Shown here piece after piece: positions 7,339 through 15,345 of a DNA stretch of 64,000 nucleotides (position 1 is the first letter of the stretch; the number at the start of each line of letters is the position of its first letter). Source of the DNA: DATFNI01 sp963787205 (GTDB taxonomy: Bacteria; Bacteroidota; Rhodothermia; Balneolales; DATFMH01); the NCBI GenBank assembly GCA_963787205.1, contig CAWBCD010000004.1:1-64000 (forward strand). Direction: 5' to 3'. The notes below the pieces were generated by a model, which saw nothing but the letters and a program-made list of their open reading frames with translations, did not search any database and was not told where the DNA came from. The translations under genes and the position numbers were made by a program.

Positions 7339-8409
7339 TTATGCTTTTGGGCTGGTCACTTTTACATGGTTCAGAAATTTTGGTTCGTTAAAGGGTTCCT
7401 TTCTTTTGAGCATATAATAGACGGCCACGCCCAGGCGCTTGGATACAATCGTTAGGGCTTTGGCTTTCCCGTGCCGGCTGATCAACCGGTTATAATATTT
7501 CTCGGCAGCTTTGTTTCCCCGCAGGTACAGCAGGGCCGCCTGCGAGAAGGCCCAGCGCAGGTGCGCATTGCCCATGCGGGCTCCGCTAGTCCCATAGCTC
7601 TTTCCAGCCGAGGATTTCTGTCCCTTGACCAGCCGGGCGTAGGAGCAAAACTCCCCGCGCGAGGGAAACCGACCGATATCATGAATCTCATAGAGCATGG
7701 TCAGCGAGAGGATCTCCCCCACTCCCCGGATCGTTTGCAACAAGTATAGGCTCTGCGGATCGTGGTCTTTGGCCAGGGTTAGGATCTGTTGGTCCAGCTC
7801 GTTAATCATCGGGTCATACTGATCGATCAACCTCAGATCCATTTCCACAATACCCCGGACTACCGGGTCGGGAAAGTGTCCCACAATATCTTTATCCCGG
7901 CGGTGATGAGCCCGGGAGAGGGTGCCCAGAGGTTCCAGGTTGTACTGCATGGCCGTATTCTGAATGTGGCTGATCAGTTCAGCCCGCTTGCGCACAAAAT
8001 GGATCCGACGGCGCATCAGGTCCCGCGTGGCTCGCATCCGGGGCGGATACACATAAGCTACCGGGAAATTACCGCCCTTAATCAGCCGGGCGATCTTCAG
8101 CGAATCGATTCGGTCGTTCTTGGTCTTGACCCCGTGAATTGATTTCATGTACAGGGCGTGACCCAAGCACAAAATTATGCCTTCCCTCCCGCACAGGTCC
8201 GCCAGCCAGTACCAGCAGAAGATACATTCTACCCCCACAACCAGGTCCCCGCGAAACGGGGCGATCGCTTGTAAAAAACGCTCCGGCCTGGACGGCATGT
8301 TCTTGTGATAGACGATCTGCCCAGCCGCATCCAGGATGCACACATACATCGTTCTTGCGTGAAGATCGATTCCGCAGTAATATGCGTGTTGTTTATAATA
8401 GACGTTCAT
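7339..8409 (-). CDS. IS110/IS1111 family transposase
   Basis: 356 residues, full length. The RuvC-like DEDD part is visible: YYCGIDLHARTMYVCILD (first Asp), VVGVECIFCWYWLAD (Glu) and GVKTKNDRIDSLKIARLI (last two Asp). The C-terminal Transposase_20 domain has LLQTIRGVGEILSLTMLYEI and a serine-rich block (KGQKSSAGKSYGTSGARMGNAHLRWAF) that holds the nucleophilic Ser of this family. A GAGGAGAACC sequence upstream of the start is a good ribosome binding site. IS110 transposases act with an element-encoded guide RNA. It is only distantly related to the two IS110 remnants in this window. Confidence 0.95.
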   Translation of the reverse strand: MNVYYKQHAYYCGIDLHARTMYVCILDAAGQIVYHKNMPSRPERFLQAIAPFRGDLVVGVECIFCWYWLADLCGREGIILCLGHALYMKSIHGVKTKNDRIDSLKIARLIKGGNFPVAYVYPPRMRATRDLMRRRIHFVRKRAELISHIQNTAMQYNLEPLGTLSRAHHRRDKDIVGHFPDPVVRGIVEMDLRLIDQYDPMINELDQQILTLAKDHDPQSLYLLQTIRGVGEILSLTMLYEIHDIGRFPSRGEFCSYARLVKGQKSSAGKSYGTSGARMGNAHLRWAFSQAALLYLRGNKAAEKYYNRLISRHGKAKALTIVSKRLGVAVYYMLKRKEPFNEPKFLNHVKVTSPKA

Positions 8410-8485
8410 GGTTCTCCTCCTCGGGTTTGTTATGAGTTTAGCAGAACCGTAATGTACGGCTCCGGGGGGAGGCCATGAATAATAT

Positions 8486-8617
8486 CAAGCGCATTAAGGG
8501 GACTAAGCCCGTCCCGAAAGCTTTCGGGGATGAATTCCGCATCTCGCTTGTGCGTAAGGTTTTAACTACATTGACAATCGGTGCTTGTATCTTGGCCCCT
8601 TATGCGCTGAAGCGTTA
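8486..8617 (+). repeat. attC site, right part after IS insertion, with palindrome in loop
   Basis: Begins CAAGCGCATTAAGGGGACTAAGCCC, contains the palindrome CCCGAAAGCTTTCGGGG at 8513-8529 in the loop region, and ends CTTGGCCCCTTATGCGCTGAAGCGTTATAC. Its left core is at 6772-6782. Confidence 0.85.
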
Positions 8618-8863
8618 TACCGCTTTTTGTTCTGCATTTTTTGCTAATCCTATAAATTCTATATTAATAATATCATAATCAGTATTAATATTTGATTCCA
8701 TGTAATCGTTTTCCTCAATCCAGTCGTTAATATATTTTTCTATTTTCCCAAAAGGATGGTCCAAATCATGTACGTAGACAAATATTATTTCATCAGGATC
8801 TGGCCGGTTTTCGAATAATAAATATCTTATTGTTACTTTATAGATAAGTTTTGAATCATCCAT
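8615..8863 (-). CDS. Small hypothetical protein, reverse-oriented cassette gene
   Basis: 82 residues, acidic and aromatic (KLIYKVTIRYLLFENRPDPDEIIFVYVHDLDH...), no family recognised. The strand order (KVTIRYLL, DEIIFVYVHDL, DIINIEFIGLA) suggests a small alpha/beta protein. It is AT-rich like the array and unlike the GC-rich peptidase gene beyond it. It is read against the attC orientation, and its stop codon overlaps the R' box of the upstream attC by 3 bp. No good ribosome binding site. It could be a cassette gene in reverse or the remainder of a cassette that lost its own attC. Confidence 0.55.
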   Translation of the reverse strand: MDDSKLIYKVTIRYLLFENRPDPDEIIFVYVHDLDHPFGKIEKYINDWIEENDYMESNINTDYDIINIEFIGLAKNAEQKAV

Positions 8864-8928
8864 TTTAAATTATCAGCGGCTTAGCTTGCTGTGGAGGCTA
8901 CGTAGCTAACTCCCGGGAGATAGCACTA

Positions 8929-9978
8929 ATGAAAAACAACAACACGAAGAATCCAACAACCGGTCCCGCAAAGGAAGCTGGAAGTAGCGGGTCGCTCTGG
9001 AGCTGGCTCTATCCCCTGGTGATTGCCCTAGTCGGAGCGACGGTCATCCAGTACGTCCTCGTCCGCGTGGCACAGATACAGTGGCGCCCGATGTATTCCT
9101 GGTTGCTCTATCTCGGTCTTTACCTGATCTGTAGCTGGGTCTTCAAACGGAACCTGTTGCGGAGCGTAAATACCGGAGCGACCCGCCACCCGGCCCTGGA
9201 CTGGCCGGTGCCGGGCCCTATCCGAAAGGCAGGCCGACCAGGCCAGGCCGCTGCCTTTCTCACATCAACGTTCCTCTCGGTGTTCAACCCGTTCCTCCTG
9301 TTGCAGCAACTGCGACTCACCTTCGGTCAGATGGCCACGTCGCGTCGCTTGGCCGGAAGCGAAACAGACGTAGCGAACTACCAGACGTGCGTGACCTACC
9401 GCCTGCCGCTGGAAGGTGAATGGCTCGTATACCATGGCGGACATACCCCCGAAACATCCCACTCGTGGCAAGTGCTGAACCAGCGCTACGCCTACGACTT
9501 CGTGAAGGCGGATTCCGGATTTGCGCGACACCGCGGCAACGGACGGCACCTAAAGGACTACTACTGTTATGGAGAAGCGATCCTCGCCGCAGCGGATGGG
9601 GAGGTCGTCACGGTGCATGACGGGCACCACGAGTCGCCGTTCACCGGGTATTTCATGCCGGATTTCCTCGCCACCCAGATGGCCGGCAATCACGTCATCA
9701 TCCGACATGGCGAAGGCGAATACGGTTTCTACGCGCACCTCATCCCCGACTCTATGCCGATTGAGGTTGGAGATAAGGTCAACCAGGGCGACATCATCGG
9801 ACGCTGCGGGTTTTCCGGCAATTCCACGGAGCCGCACCTGCACTTCCATCTGCAGGATGGACCCGATTTCTATTCCGCCATGGGCTTGCCGGTCCGCTTC
9901 GCCGATATCGTTGTAAATGGCGCATACACTGATGAAGTTGTCGTTGAGCGAGGCATGCGGGTATCGTATGCGGGATGA
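8929..9978 (+). CDS. Membrane-anchored M23 family metallopeptidase
   Basis: 349 residues. Two hydrophobic segments near the N-terminus (about 25-47, WLYPLVIALVGATVIQYVLV; and 55-72, YSWLLYLGLYLICSWVF) anchor the protein, and a third lies around 103-118. The C-terminal LytM/M23 domain (about 190-349) shows NQRYAYDFVKAD in place of the classical HxxxD block, ILAAADGEVVTVHDG, GNHVIIRHGEGEYGFYAHL and the metal-binding EPHLHFHLQDG. Such enzymes cut peptidoglycan cross-links. The gene is clearly richer in GC than the surrounding cassettes and is followed by an attC of a different type (10300-10391), so it probably came from another integron. Confidence 0.85.
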   Translation: MKNNNTKNPTTGPAKEAGSSGSLWSWLYPLVIALVGATVIQYVLVRVAQIQWRPMYSWLLYLGLYLICSWVFKRNLLRSVNTGATRHPALDWPVPGPIRKAGRPGQAAAFLTSTFLSVFNPFLLLQQLRLTFGQMATSRRLAGSETDVANYQTCVTYRLPLEGEWLVYHGGHTPETSHSWQVLNQRYAYDFVKADSGFARHRGNGRHLKDYYCYGEAILAAADGEVVTVHDGHHESPFTGYFMPDFLATQMAGNHVIIRHGEGEYGFYAHLIPDSMPIEVGDKVNQGDIIGRCGFSGNSTEPHLHFHLQDGPDFYSAMGLPVRFADIVVNGAYTDEVVVERGMRVSYAG

Positions 9979-10299
9979 GCAGCTGCGCGCGCGCTGGCCG
10001 TTCCCGTCGGAAGGCTCACGCCTAGGAATCCCAAGTAAACAGCGAAGACGCCGAGGAAGACCATCGTTATCGTTGAGATCGTTCCCTGGGGCAACAACTC
10101 CAGGCCGAAGCTGAACCAGAAAAGCGGAGGCGGTCGTCAGCAGTCACACTGCGCCGAGTACGGGGCTGTTGACCGCGTCGCCACAGTGAACTATCTGACC
10201 GTCACCAGAAAGCTCATGATAAACGGCGTGCCCTTAGCCTTCTCGAACGCATCCTTTACTTGAGTAGCAAGGAAGGCGGTGTGAGCGGCGCGCACGTCA
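9979..10299 (-). pseudogene. GC-rich stretch with scraps of a minus-strand membrane-protein gene
   Basis: No intact gene. On the minus strand, two stretches look like decayed coding sequence: AAHTAFLATQVKDAFEKAKG followed by TPFIMSFLVTVR (about 10286-10195) and, in another frame, FWFSFGLELLPQGTISTITM followed by VFLGVFAVYLGFLGVSLPTG (about 10120-10005), which is hydrophobic enough for a membrane segment. Stop codons and frame changes separate them. This is a weak call based on composition only. Confidence 0.3.
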
Positions 10300-10391
10300 A
10301 GCTAACTATGCGTTCAAGCGGACTGCGGGGACAGCTCATCGTGTTTCGTAATATGTCTTCGGCCCGCAACTGCTTAACGTGGCGTTATATG
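10300..10391 (+). repeat. attC site of foreign type
   Basis: GCTAACTATGCGTTCAAGCGGACTGCGGG at the left pairs with CCCGCAACTGCTTAACGTGGCGTTATATG at the right (core GCTAAC/GTTAT, then GCGTTCAAGC/GCTTAACG with an extra base, then TGCGGG/CCCGCA). It is shorter (about 92 bp), GC-rich and unrelated in sequence to the local family. It resembles the attC sites carried on cassettes of proteobacterial integrons. Confidence 0.75.
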
Positions 10392-10530
10392 AATAAACTC
10401 ACTTTAAGGTACATAATTATTCCGAGGCAATAGTGTCCGAAATTGGAAATAAATTCAAAGATACCAGAAAATCTGGCACAAAATTTAATCGAAAATTTTA
10501 ATTAAAGTTAAACTCTTGGGAAAAACACGC

Positions 10531-10657
10531 CACCCTAACGCATCAAGGGGACCAAGCCGGTCGGGCATGAATCCGCATCTCGCTTCTGCGTAAGGTTTTA
10601 ACTACATTGACAATCGGGGCTCGTATCTTGGCCCCTTATGCGCAGGGTCGTTATGTT
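10531..10657 (+). repeat. attC site
   Basis: CACCCTAACGCATCAAGGGGACCAAGCC at the left (lacking CAAG after AA) and TTGGCCCCTTATGCGCAGGGTCGTTATG at the right. The 139 bp between it and the foreign attC (10392-10530) hold no gene, so this is a very short, geneless cassette. Confidence 0.88.
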
Positions 10658-10742
10658 GCCTTCTTTTCCCTTTTTAAATCCAATGAATTGCTTTCCAATT
10701 CGTTTTTAGTCAAATTAGACAAAGCATGATAAAGGTTTCACT

Positions 10743-10955
10743 ATGGAAGATACGCTCATAAAAGAACTTAAAAGGCTGAATAAAAATGAAAAGCTGCTTT
10801 TGGTAGAAGCTCTATGGGATTCGATTGTTTCGGATCCAGATCAGCCAGATATTCCCGACCATCATAAGACCATCCTTGAGAATCGGTTAAAAACACTGGA
10901 AGCTGACAAAGCCAGCGGCTCTTCTTGGAATGATGTTCGAAAAAAATATCAGTGA
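10743..10955 (+). CDS. Addiction-module antitoxin (TIGR02574-like)
   Basis: 70 residues. The opening LIKELKRLNKNEKLLLVEALWDSIVSD and the following DIPDHHKTILENRLKTLEADKASGSSWNDVRKKYQ are the pattern of the short addiction-module antitoxins of TIGR02574/PF09720, ending in the usual W..V...Y/L motif. It lies 6 bp before a RelE/ParE-type toxin gene in one cassette. The start ATG follows an AAAGGTTT stretch, a weak ribosome binding site. Confidence 0.88.
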   Translation: MEDTLIKELKRLNKNEKLLLVEALWDSIVSDPDQPDIPDHHKTILENRLKTLEADKASGSSWNDVRKKYQ

Positions 10956-10961
10956 TCGGCT

Positions 10962-11261
10962 GTGCCTAAAACAATCATTCTTACCCCACAAGCACAGCAA
11001 GATTTGGATGAGGCCTACCAGTGGTACGAAATACAGAATCAGGGATTGGGTAAAGAGTTTGTTCGATGTATCGATGCCAAAATAGCTTCTATTCAACGAA
11101 ATCCACTTCAGCATCAGATTATTTTTAAAGAGATTGTGCGGCGTGCCTTGGTCAATCGATTTCCTTTCACGATTTATTTTGTCGATGAACCTGATTTAAC
11201 AACCATTTTTGCAATCTTACACCAAAGAAGGAATCCCAATACGTGGGAATCCAGAGTATAG
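10962..11261 (+). CDS. RelE/ParE superfamily toxin
   Basis: 99 residues, starting at a GTG. The family pattern is complete: ILTPQAQQDLDEAYQWYEIQNQGLGKEFVRCIDAKIASIQRNP, then IVRRALVNRFPFTIYFVDEPDLTTIFAILHQRRNPNTW, with the closing HQRRNP typical of ParE/RelE toxins paired with TIGR02574 antitoxins. It is translated just after the antitoxin. A growth-inhibiting RNase or gyrase poison; the exact target is not visible. Confidence 0.9.
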   Translation: MPKTIILTPQAQQDLDEAYQWYEIQNQGLGKEFVRCIDAKIASIQRNPLQHQIIFKEIVRRALVNRFPFTIYFVDEPDLTTIFAILHQRRNPNTWESRV

Positions 11262-11271
11262 TGGGTCGGCC

Positions 11272-11418
11272 ACCTATCAAGCGCATTAAGGGGACTAACC
11301 CCGTCCCGAAAGCTTTCGGGATCGGGGATGAATTCGGCATCTGACTTGTGCGTAAGGTTTTAACTAAATTGACAATCGCTTCTCATATCTTGGCCCCTTA
11401 TGCACAGGGTCGTTAGCC
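11272..11418 (+). repeat. attC site with palindrome in loop, altered left core
   Basis: Left arm CACCTATCAAGCGCATTAAGGGGACTAACC, with TATC instead of TAAC in the core. The loop carries CCCGAAAGCTTTCGGG (11305-11320) followed by ATCGGGG. Right arm CTTGGCCCCTTATGCACAGGGTCGTTAGCC is complete. The ATCAAGCGC junction looks like those beside the two IS1111-type elements and could be a scar or a point change. Confidence 0.85.
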
Positions 11419-11521
11419 AAAGTGTCGCTCAGTCTCAATAATTTCACCTTTCATTTATTCGTTGTTTTTCTGGTGGTTGCTTACGATACTACAGGAGGAA
11501 TACAACTCAAGTTTATTCACG

Positions 11522-11710
11522 ATGGAAAAAACCGAACTCAAAAAAGAAGTAGAAAACCTTCTCAGAGATCTACCCGATGACGCTAATTGGGATGATTTGA
11601 TGTATAAGATCTATGTTCGCCAATCTATTGAACAAGGACTCAGGGATTCTGAAGAAGGCCGGATTATTTCACACGAAGAGATTAAGAAGAAATATCGGCT
11701 TGCTAAATGA
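11522..11710 (+). CDS. Antitoxin partner of ParE/RelE-type toxin
   Basis: 62 residues from the ATG at 11522; a longer reading from 11462 would add 20 residues that look unlike the family. An AGGAGG lies 30 bp upstream. The sequence (KTELKKEVENLLRDLPDDANWDDLMYKIYVRQSIEQGLRDSEEGRIISHEEIKKKYRL) has the helix followed by the RQSIEQGL..S..GRIISHEE tail typical of short RelE/ParE antitoxins. It overlaps the toxin gene by four bases (ATGA). Confidence 0.85.
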   Translation: MEKTELKKEVENLLRDLPDDANWDDLMYKIYVRQSIEQGLRDSEEGRIISHEEIKKKYRLAK

Positions 11711-11997
11711 GAATTGACTGGACTGAGCGGGCCGAAAAGCAACTCGATCAGATTTTTAATTTTATTGCCCTGGATTCTGAGTACTATGCTTATCGAACAG
11801 TGGAACAAATTGTTGAGATAGCGGAAAGCACGAGTCCGTTTCCCAGAAAAGGCCGTATGGTTCCTGAGTATGAGCGAGATGATATACGAGAAGTGTTTCA
11901 TCATCCATACCGGATCATTTACCTTATCAAAGACGAAAGTATTGAAATCTTGAGCGTTATTCATGGAGCTCGTCTGTTGCCAGATGAACCTTTGTAA
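11707..11997 (+). CDS. ParE/RelE superfamily toxin
   Basis: 96 residues. Pattern IDWTERAEKQLDQIFNFIALDSEYYAYRTVEQIVEIAESTSPFPRKGRMVPEYERDDIREVFHHPYRIIYLI.. with closing ILSVIHGARLLP is that of ParE-type toxins, where the block GR-VPE and REVFH-PYRIIY are strongly kept. It starts within the antitoxin stop codon. The attC that should close the cassette is missing; an IS30 scrap begins 12 bp after the stop. Confidence 0.92.
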   Translation: MRIDWTERAEKQLDQIFNFIALDSEYYAYRTVEQIVEIAESTSPFPRKGRMVPEYERDDIREVFHHPYRIIYLIKDESIEILSVIHGARLLPDEPL

Positions 11998-12008
11998 CAT
12001 TTTGCTTC

Positions 12009-12150
12009 GGTTCAAGTTTGACGTGCAACAATTACTCATTCTTTTTTATAGCACTCCTTTTGTGATAAAATACCACAAACGTTTGCGAGTTCGGGTATTA
12101 AGAAGACGGCCAATCCGGGTACAATGCCATTGGGTTATTTCCGATATGCG
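12009..12150 (-). mobile_element. IS30-family remnant (transposase 3' end)
   Basis: The sequence starts with GGTTCAAGTTTGACGTGCAAC, close to the left terminus of the complete IS30 element at 2163, and continues with a decayed version of the transposase C-terminal coding region in reverse (compare 2163-2300). Similarity is lost after about 12150. It replaces the attC expected after the toxin gene. Confidence 0.7.
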
Positions 12151-12506
12151 GCCAGACTCGGCATGAGATCACCGGAACAAAAAATTGTCGACAGATAAAA
12201 GACTGCTACCGCCCGTACGATAGTATTTTAGATGTAACACATCGCCCTTATCGACGCCAATGGCATAAAACGCACCGTAAAACATGCTTGCTCAATCTTC
12301 ACACACCGGTTCACGACAACCATCCGAACCCCGATTGAGCAGATACAGGTGATCTGGAGCAATATTGACCACATATCCATATTTATCAGATATTTAACAA
12401 ATTTTAGAAAGTATGGATAGCCAATGTAAAAGGGAAGATTATATAACTACGTGGGCTGACTTTCGGAGAAAGCCGTATAACCACAAAACACAGCGTCAGT
12501 GGTTTC
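12151..12506. other. Gap without recognised feature
   Basis: No gene, repeat or attC was recognised in these 356 bp. The segment lies between the IS30 scrap and the lemA-like gene and is probably decayed cassette or element DNA. Confidence 0.5.
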
Positions 12507-13331
12507 TTAAACATTATACATATCAATATCCTTCCAATCATCCGATCCTAACTCTGCTACTTTCGTTTCGGTGGGGATCGATCCTTCGGCGATTAGTTGT
12601 TGAATTTCGCCAAGGGGCTTCGGGCCTTTGGGTACGCCGCCGGGAATCATGTAATAAAAAGAATTGACGGGATGATCCGGGAGTACATTACCGGAGATCA
12701 TTTTACCTGCATCGGCAGCATGGGCCGACAAGCTTTTGGCGGCTCCGCTAATATTGCTGCCGGCACTTTTTAAGAGTTGCTTCAGGCGTTCGCCGTCATC
12801 GGTCTTGAATTCTTTTAAAGAAGTGGAATCATTGCCCGACACGTCAAACTGCAGATACGGCGCTTCGGAAAAGCCGATGAACTGGGCAACAAAAACGGTA
12901 GGAATAGCTGAACGTTTTGTATTATACTCTTTCACCGATTGGTTATACAACTCCCTGCATTTTTGGACGTCGAGCTCACATTCGCTGATATTATCCATCA
13001 GCTTCTGGTATTGTTCACTTGCTTTCAGATTGGGATATCTTTCGGCAAAACCCTGGATGGAAGAAAGCAGGGCGCCTGATTGCTGGTACGAAGCCATCAG
13101 GTTGGCGGCATTGGTATCCTGGGCAATCTTAAGCTGTGTGAACTGTTCACTTTCCTGGTAATTTTTTACTGTGTCGATCAACTGATTAATGAGGGTCATT
13201 TTTTTACTGATCGCCACCTGCACGTTGGAAGCTTTTTCTTTGACATTCTGCGATAATTTCTGCAACGAATTATAAGCGACGACAACAATGATCAAAACGA
13301 TCACAATAAGTATGGCCAATAAAGTTCCCAT
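12507..13331 (-). CDS. LemA-family membrane protein with C-terminal GYF_2-type domain
   Basis: 274 residues. A single N-terminal membrane segment (residues 3-20, LLAILIVIVLIIVVVAY) is followed by the coiled LemA domain (about 25-170): MTLINQLIDTVKNYQESE, KASEQYQKLMDNISECELDV, YNTKRSAIPTVFVAQFIGFS and EAPYLQFD are the diagnostic phrases. A linker of about 55 residues leads to a C-terminal block (about 225-270, FYYMIPGGVPKGPKPLGEIQQLI..GSIPTETKV) that looks like the GYF_2/DUF4339 peptide-binding domain. LemA function is not established. The gene is read against the array direction; it lies between an IS30 scrap and a decayed attC. Confidence 0.88.
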   Translation of the reverse strand: MGTLLAILIVIVLIIVVVAYNSLQKLSQNVKEKASNVQVAISKKMTLINQLIDTVKNYQESEQFTQLKIAQDTNAANLMASYQQSGALLSSIQGFAERYPNLKASEQYQKLMDNISECELDVQKCRELYNQSVKEYNTKRSAIPTVFVAQFIGFSEAPYLQFDVSGNDSTSLKEFKTDDGERLKQLLKSAGSNISGAAKSLSAHAADAGKMISGNVLPDHPVNSFYYMIPGGVPKGPKPLGEIQQLIAEGSIPTETKVAELGSDDWKDIDMYNV

Positions 13332-13518
13332 ATATATGTTTTTAAAGAGCTAAAGCAAGCCGATTTTTAGGAAAAGTAAGACAACGCACAGCTTTTTGTC
13401 ACGCTGCGTTTATTTTCTGCCGGAGATGATTTATTATTTGAATGAATGCTACATTTAAATAATAGTTAACCATACATAAATTGTGGCATAACACCTTAAA
13501 AAGGAAAAAATCAAGAGA

Positions 13519-13645
13519 GCAAGTGCATTAAGGTGGCTAAGCCGGCTTGGTATGAATTCCGCACTTGGCTAGTGCTCAGGGTCTTTAACTAAATTGATAA
13601 TCGATGCTCGTATCTTGTACCCTTAAATGCAGGGCCTTTATACCA
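13519..13645 (+). repeat. attC site, decayed
   Basis: GAGAGCAAGTGCATTAAGGTGGCTAAGCC at the left lacks the CTAAC core, and the right arm CTTGTACCCTTAAATGCAGGGCCTTTATACC has lost the GTTAG core. The middle is still recognisable as the same family. Probably no longer recombines. Just upstream (13488-13518), TAACACCTTAAAAAGGA resembles 20709-20730. Confidence 0.7.
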
Positions 13646-13697
13646 TTTTCTGTTCGATATTGCCAATCAAACTCTAAAGTGATACTTTAGTAGTACT

Positions 13698-13955
13698 ATG
13701 AAAACGGAACTTGTTACCACACTTAAGCGTCACGCCACCCAACTCCTGAAAGAGCTTCACGAGGAGAAAGAGCCCGTCTTGATTACCGAACATGGGAAAC
13801 CGTCTGCCTATCTTATCGATGTTGATCACTTTGAACAGATTGAAAAAAAACTTAAGCTTCTCGAAGGATTGGCAAGGGGTGAAAAAGCAATTCTCGAAAA
13901 TCGCGTTGTTTCTCATGATGAGGCTAAGAAGCGCATGGCACGATGGCTCAAATAA
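13698..13955 (+). CDS. Phd/YefM family antitoxin
   Basis: 85 residues. The N-terminal DNA-binding/dimer part MKTELVTTLKRHATQLLKELHEEKEPVLITEHGKPSAYLIDVDHFEQIEKKL is typical of Phd/YefM: a short strand, helix, then EPVLIT.HGKP.AYLIDV. The rest (LLEGLARGEKAILENRVVSHDEAKKRMARWLK) is the disordered toxin-binding tail. It overlaps the toxin gene by 13 bp. Confidence 0.92.
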   Translation: MKTELVTTLKRHATQLLKELHEEKEPVLITEHGKPSAYLIDVDHFEQIEKKLKLLEGLARGEKAILENRVVSHDEAKKRMARWLK

Positions 13956-14245
13956 TATGGACGGAGCCTGCTATGCAAGATTTGGATCGGATCGCCGATT
14001 ACATTTCACTGGATAATCCTGAGGTTGCCAGGAGGCTGGTTAAGAAGACATTTGAACAAGTAGGACTTTTGCATCAGCATCCCAAACTTGGAAAATCTGT
14101 TCGAGAAATTGAGGATTCAATATATCGGGAAATTTTGGTTTCTCCGTGTCGTATTTTCTACCGTGAAGAGGACCAGATCGTTTATATCGTCCATGTCATG
14201 AGAGTGGAACAATTACTCCGCATTGATATCCTTAAATCAAGATAA
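13943..14245 (+). CDS. RelE/ParE superfamily toxin
   Basis: 100 residues. IIWTEPAMQDLDRIADYISLDNPEVARRLVKKTFEQVGLLHQHPKLGKSVREI... and YREILVSPCRIFYREEDQIVYIVHVMRVEQLLRIDIL form the usual ParE-type fold with YRIFY-like and VHVMR..R blocks. It follows a Phd/YefM antitoxin, and such pairs act by mRNA cleavage or gyrase inhibition. The cassette lost its attC: an IS30 element begins 20 bp after the stop. Confidence 0.9.
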   Translation: MAQIIWTEPAMQDLDRIADYISLDNPEVARRLVKKTFEQVGLLHQHPKLGKSVREIEDSIYREILVSPCRIFYREEDQIVYIVHVMRVEQLLRIDILKSR

Positions 14246-14264
14246 ATTCCAACAAAATCTTAGG

Positions 14265-15337
14265 TTCAAGTTTGAAGTGCAACGATTAACTCTTTTTTCA
14301 TAGCAAGCTCCTTTGGTGTTAAATACCCCAATCTCTTACGGGGTCGGGTGTTGAGAATACGGGCAATGCGGGTACATTCCCATTGACTTACTTCCTTCAT
14401 ACTCTTTCTCTTTGGCAAGTATTATCAGGATCAGGCCGTTGGTGTTTTCATTAGTGCCCCGCTCCCATGAGTGATAAAGGATGAGCAAAGTAAAAAAGGA
14501 CACCGGTTCGTTTCTACTATCTTCCGATAGCTATGAGAATAGGTCCCATGATCAGAAGTAATCGTTCGGAAACTTCCCGGATGGTTTCCTATCAGCCAGC
14601 AAGCACGCTGGCTGGTTTGCTCCTGGGTGCGGTTGGCTAATTTGCCAATCAGGGTAAATCCACTACGCCGTTCAACCATGGTAAGGATACAATGTTTATC
14701 TTCAGCTCCCATGACCGTGTCGATCTCCCAGTGACCCATTTCTTCCCGGTTATTCACCTGTTCGGGCCGCTCCTCTATCGAGCGTTTGCCCGCCAGACGT
14801 CCCCGGGAATCATAGGCTCGATAGCGTTTACGCCGTTTTTTATGCGAACAGCGCAGATGCTTCCAGAGCTGGCCGTCCCTTGGCTTTATCCGCCCAGACA
14901 TACCGGTAGATCGTCTCGTGAGAGATCCGAAGCCGGCCCTCCAGACCCAGTCGGCCGGCGATCTGCTCCGGACTCCAGTCCTTCTCCAGATGTTCCCTGA
15001 CCAGGGCCATCTCAGCCTGGCTGAAGTGGCTATTTCGTCGGGATCGGGAACGACGCCCATTGGTCTTGGCCTGGGCCTTGCTGGGACGGTAGATGCCCTG
15101 CCAGTTGCAGTTGCGGGCAAACTCCCGGCCGATCGTGCTCCGGTGATACCCGGTCTGGGCCGCTATCTGGGCCTTATTAAATCCTTGCTTTCTTAGGTGA
15201 GAAATGATATATCTTTCTTCTGTGGGTGATTTGGTGATACTTCATGGTTCATTCTCCTTATCCTGGTTGGTAAGTAAATAACCTAGTATCCCAAATCCCC
15301 TTTTCTTTTAAAAGTCTTGTTGCACTTAGTTTATGAA
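14265..15337 (-). mobile_element. IS30-family insertion sequence, inactivated copy
   Basis: The ends match those of the element at 2163-3229 (TTCAAGTTTGAAGTGCAAC at the left, TGTTGCACTTAGTTTATGAA at the right), and the interior is similar throughout but with scattered substitutions and indels. Its right end lies 9 bp before the attC at 15346, nearly the same distance as for the complete copy. Confidence 0.85.
14286..15245 (-). pseudogene. IS30 family transposase, frameshifted
   Basis: Homologous to the intact transposase at 2184-3137 but broken. An insertion near the start (TTCTTCTGTGGG for TTCTCCTTGGG) breaks the N-terminal frame; a change after the HETIYRYVWADK region restores it; indels near 14425-14530 alter the end, where the second catalytic block reads TSDHGTYSHSY instead of TSDHGTEFHSY. 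The middle part (WKHLRCSHKKRRKRYRAYD... to ...GNHPGSFRTITSDHG) is intact and encodes the first catalytic Asp. Inactive as read. Confidence 0.88.
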
Positions 15338-15345
15338 TTCGCGAA

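Larger units (their letters stand above)
6783..8485 (-). mobile_element. IS1111-type (IS110 family) insertion sequence, intact, inside attC
   Basis: The element is defined by an attC site split into GCTAACA (left flank, to 6782) and CAAGCGC (right flank, from 8486). Its transposase is read leftwards, with about 76 bp before the start codon and about 556 bp of non-coding DNA after the stop. A long non-coding stretch downstream of the gene is the layout of the IS1111 group; IS110-group elements have it upstream. No flanking duplication longer than CA is seen, as expected for this family. Confidence 0.8.

Noticed and set aside
9120..9849. Antisense frames over the M23 peptidase gene
   Set aside because: They are shadows of a GC-rich gene; the plus frame has the M23 motifs.
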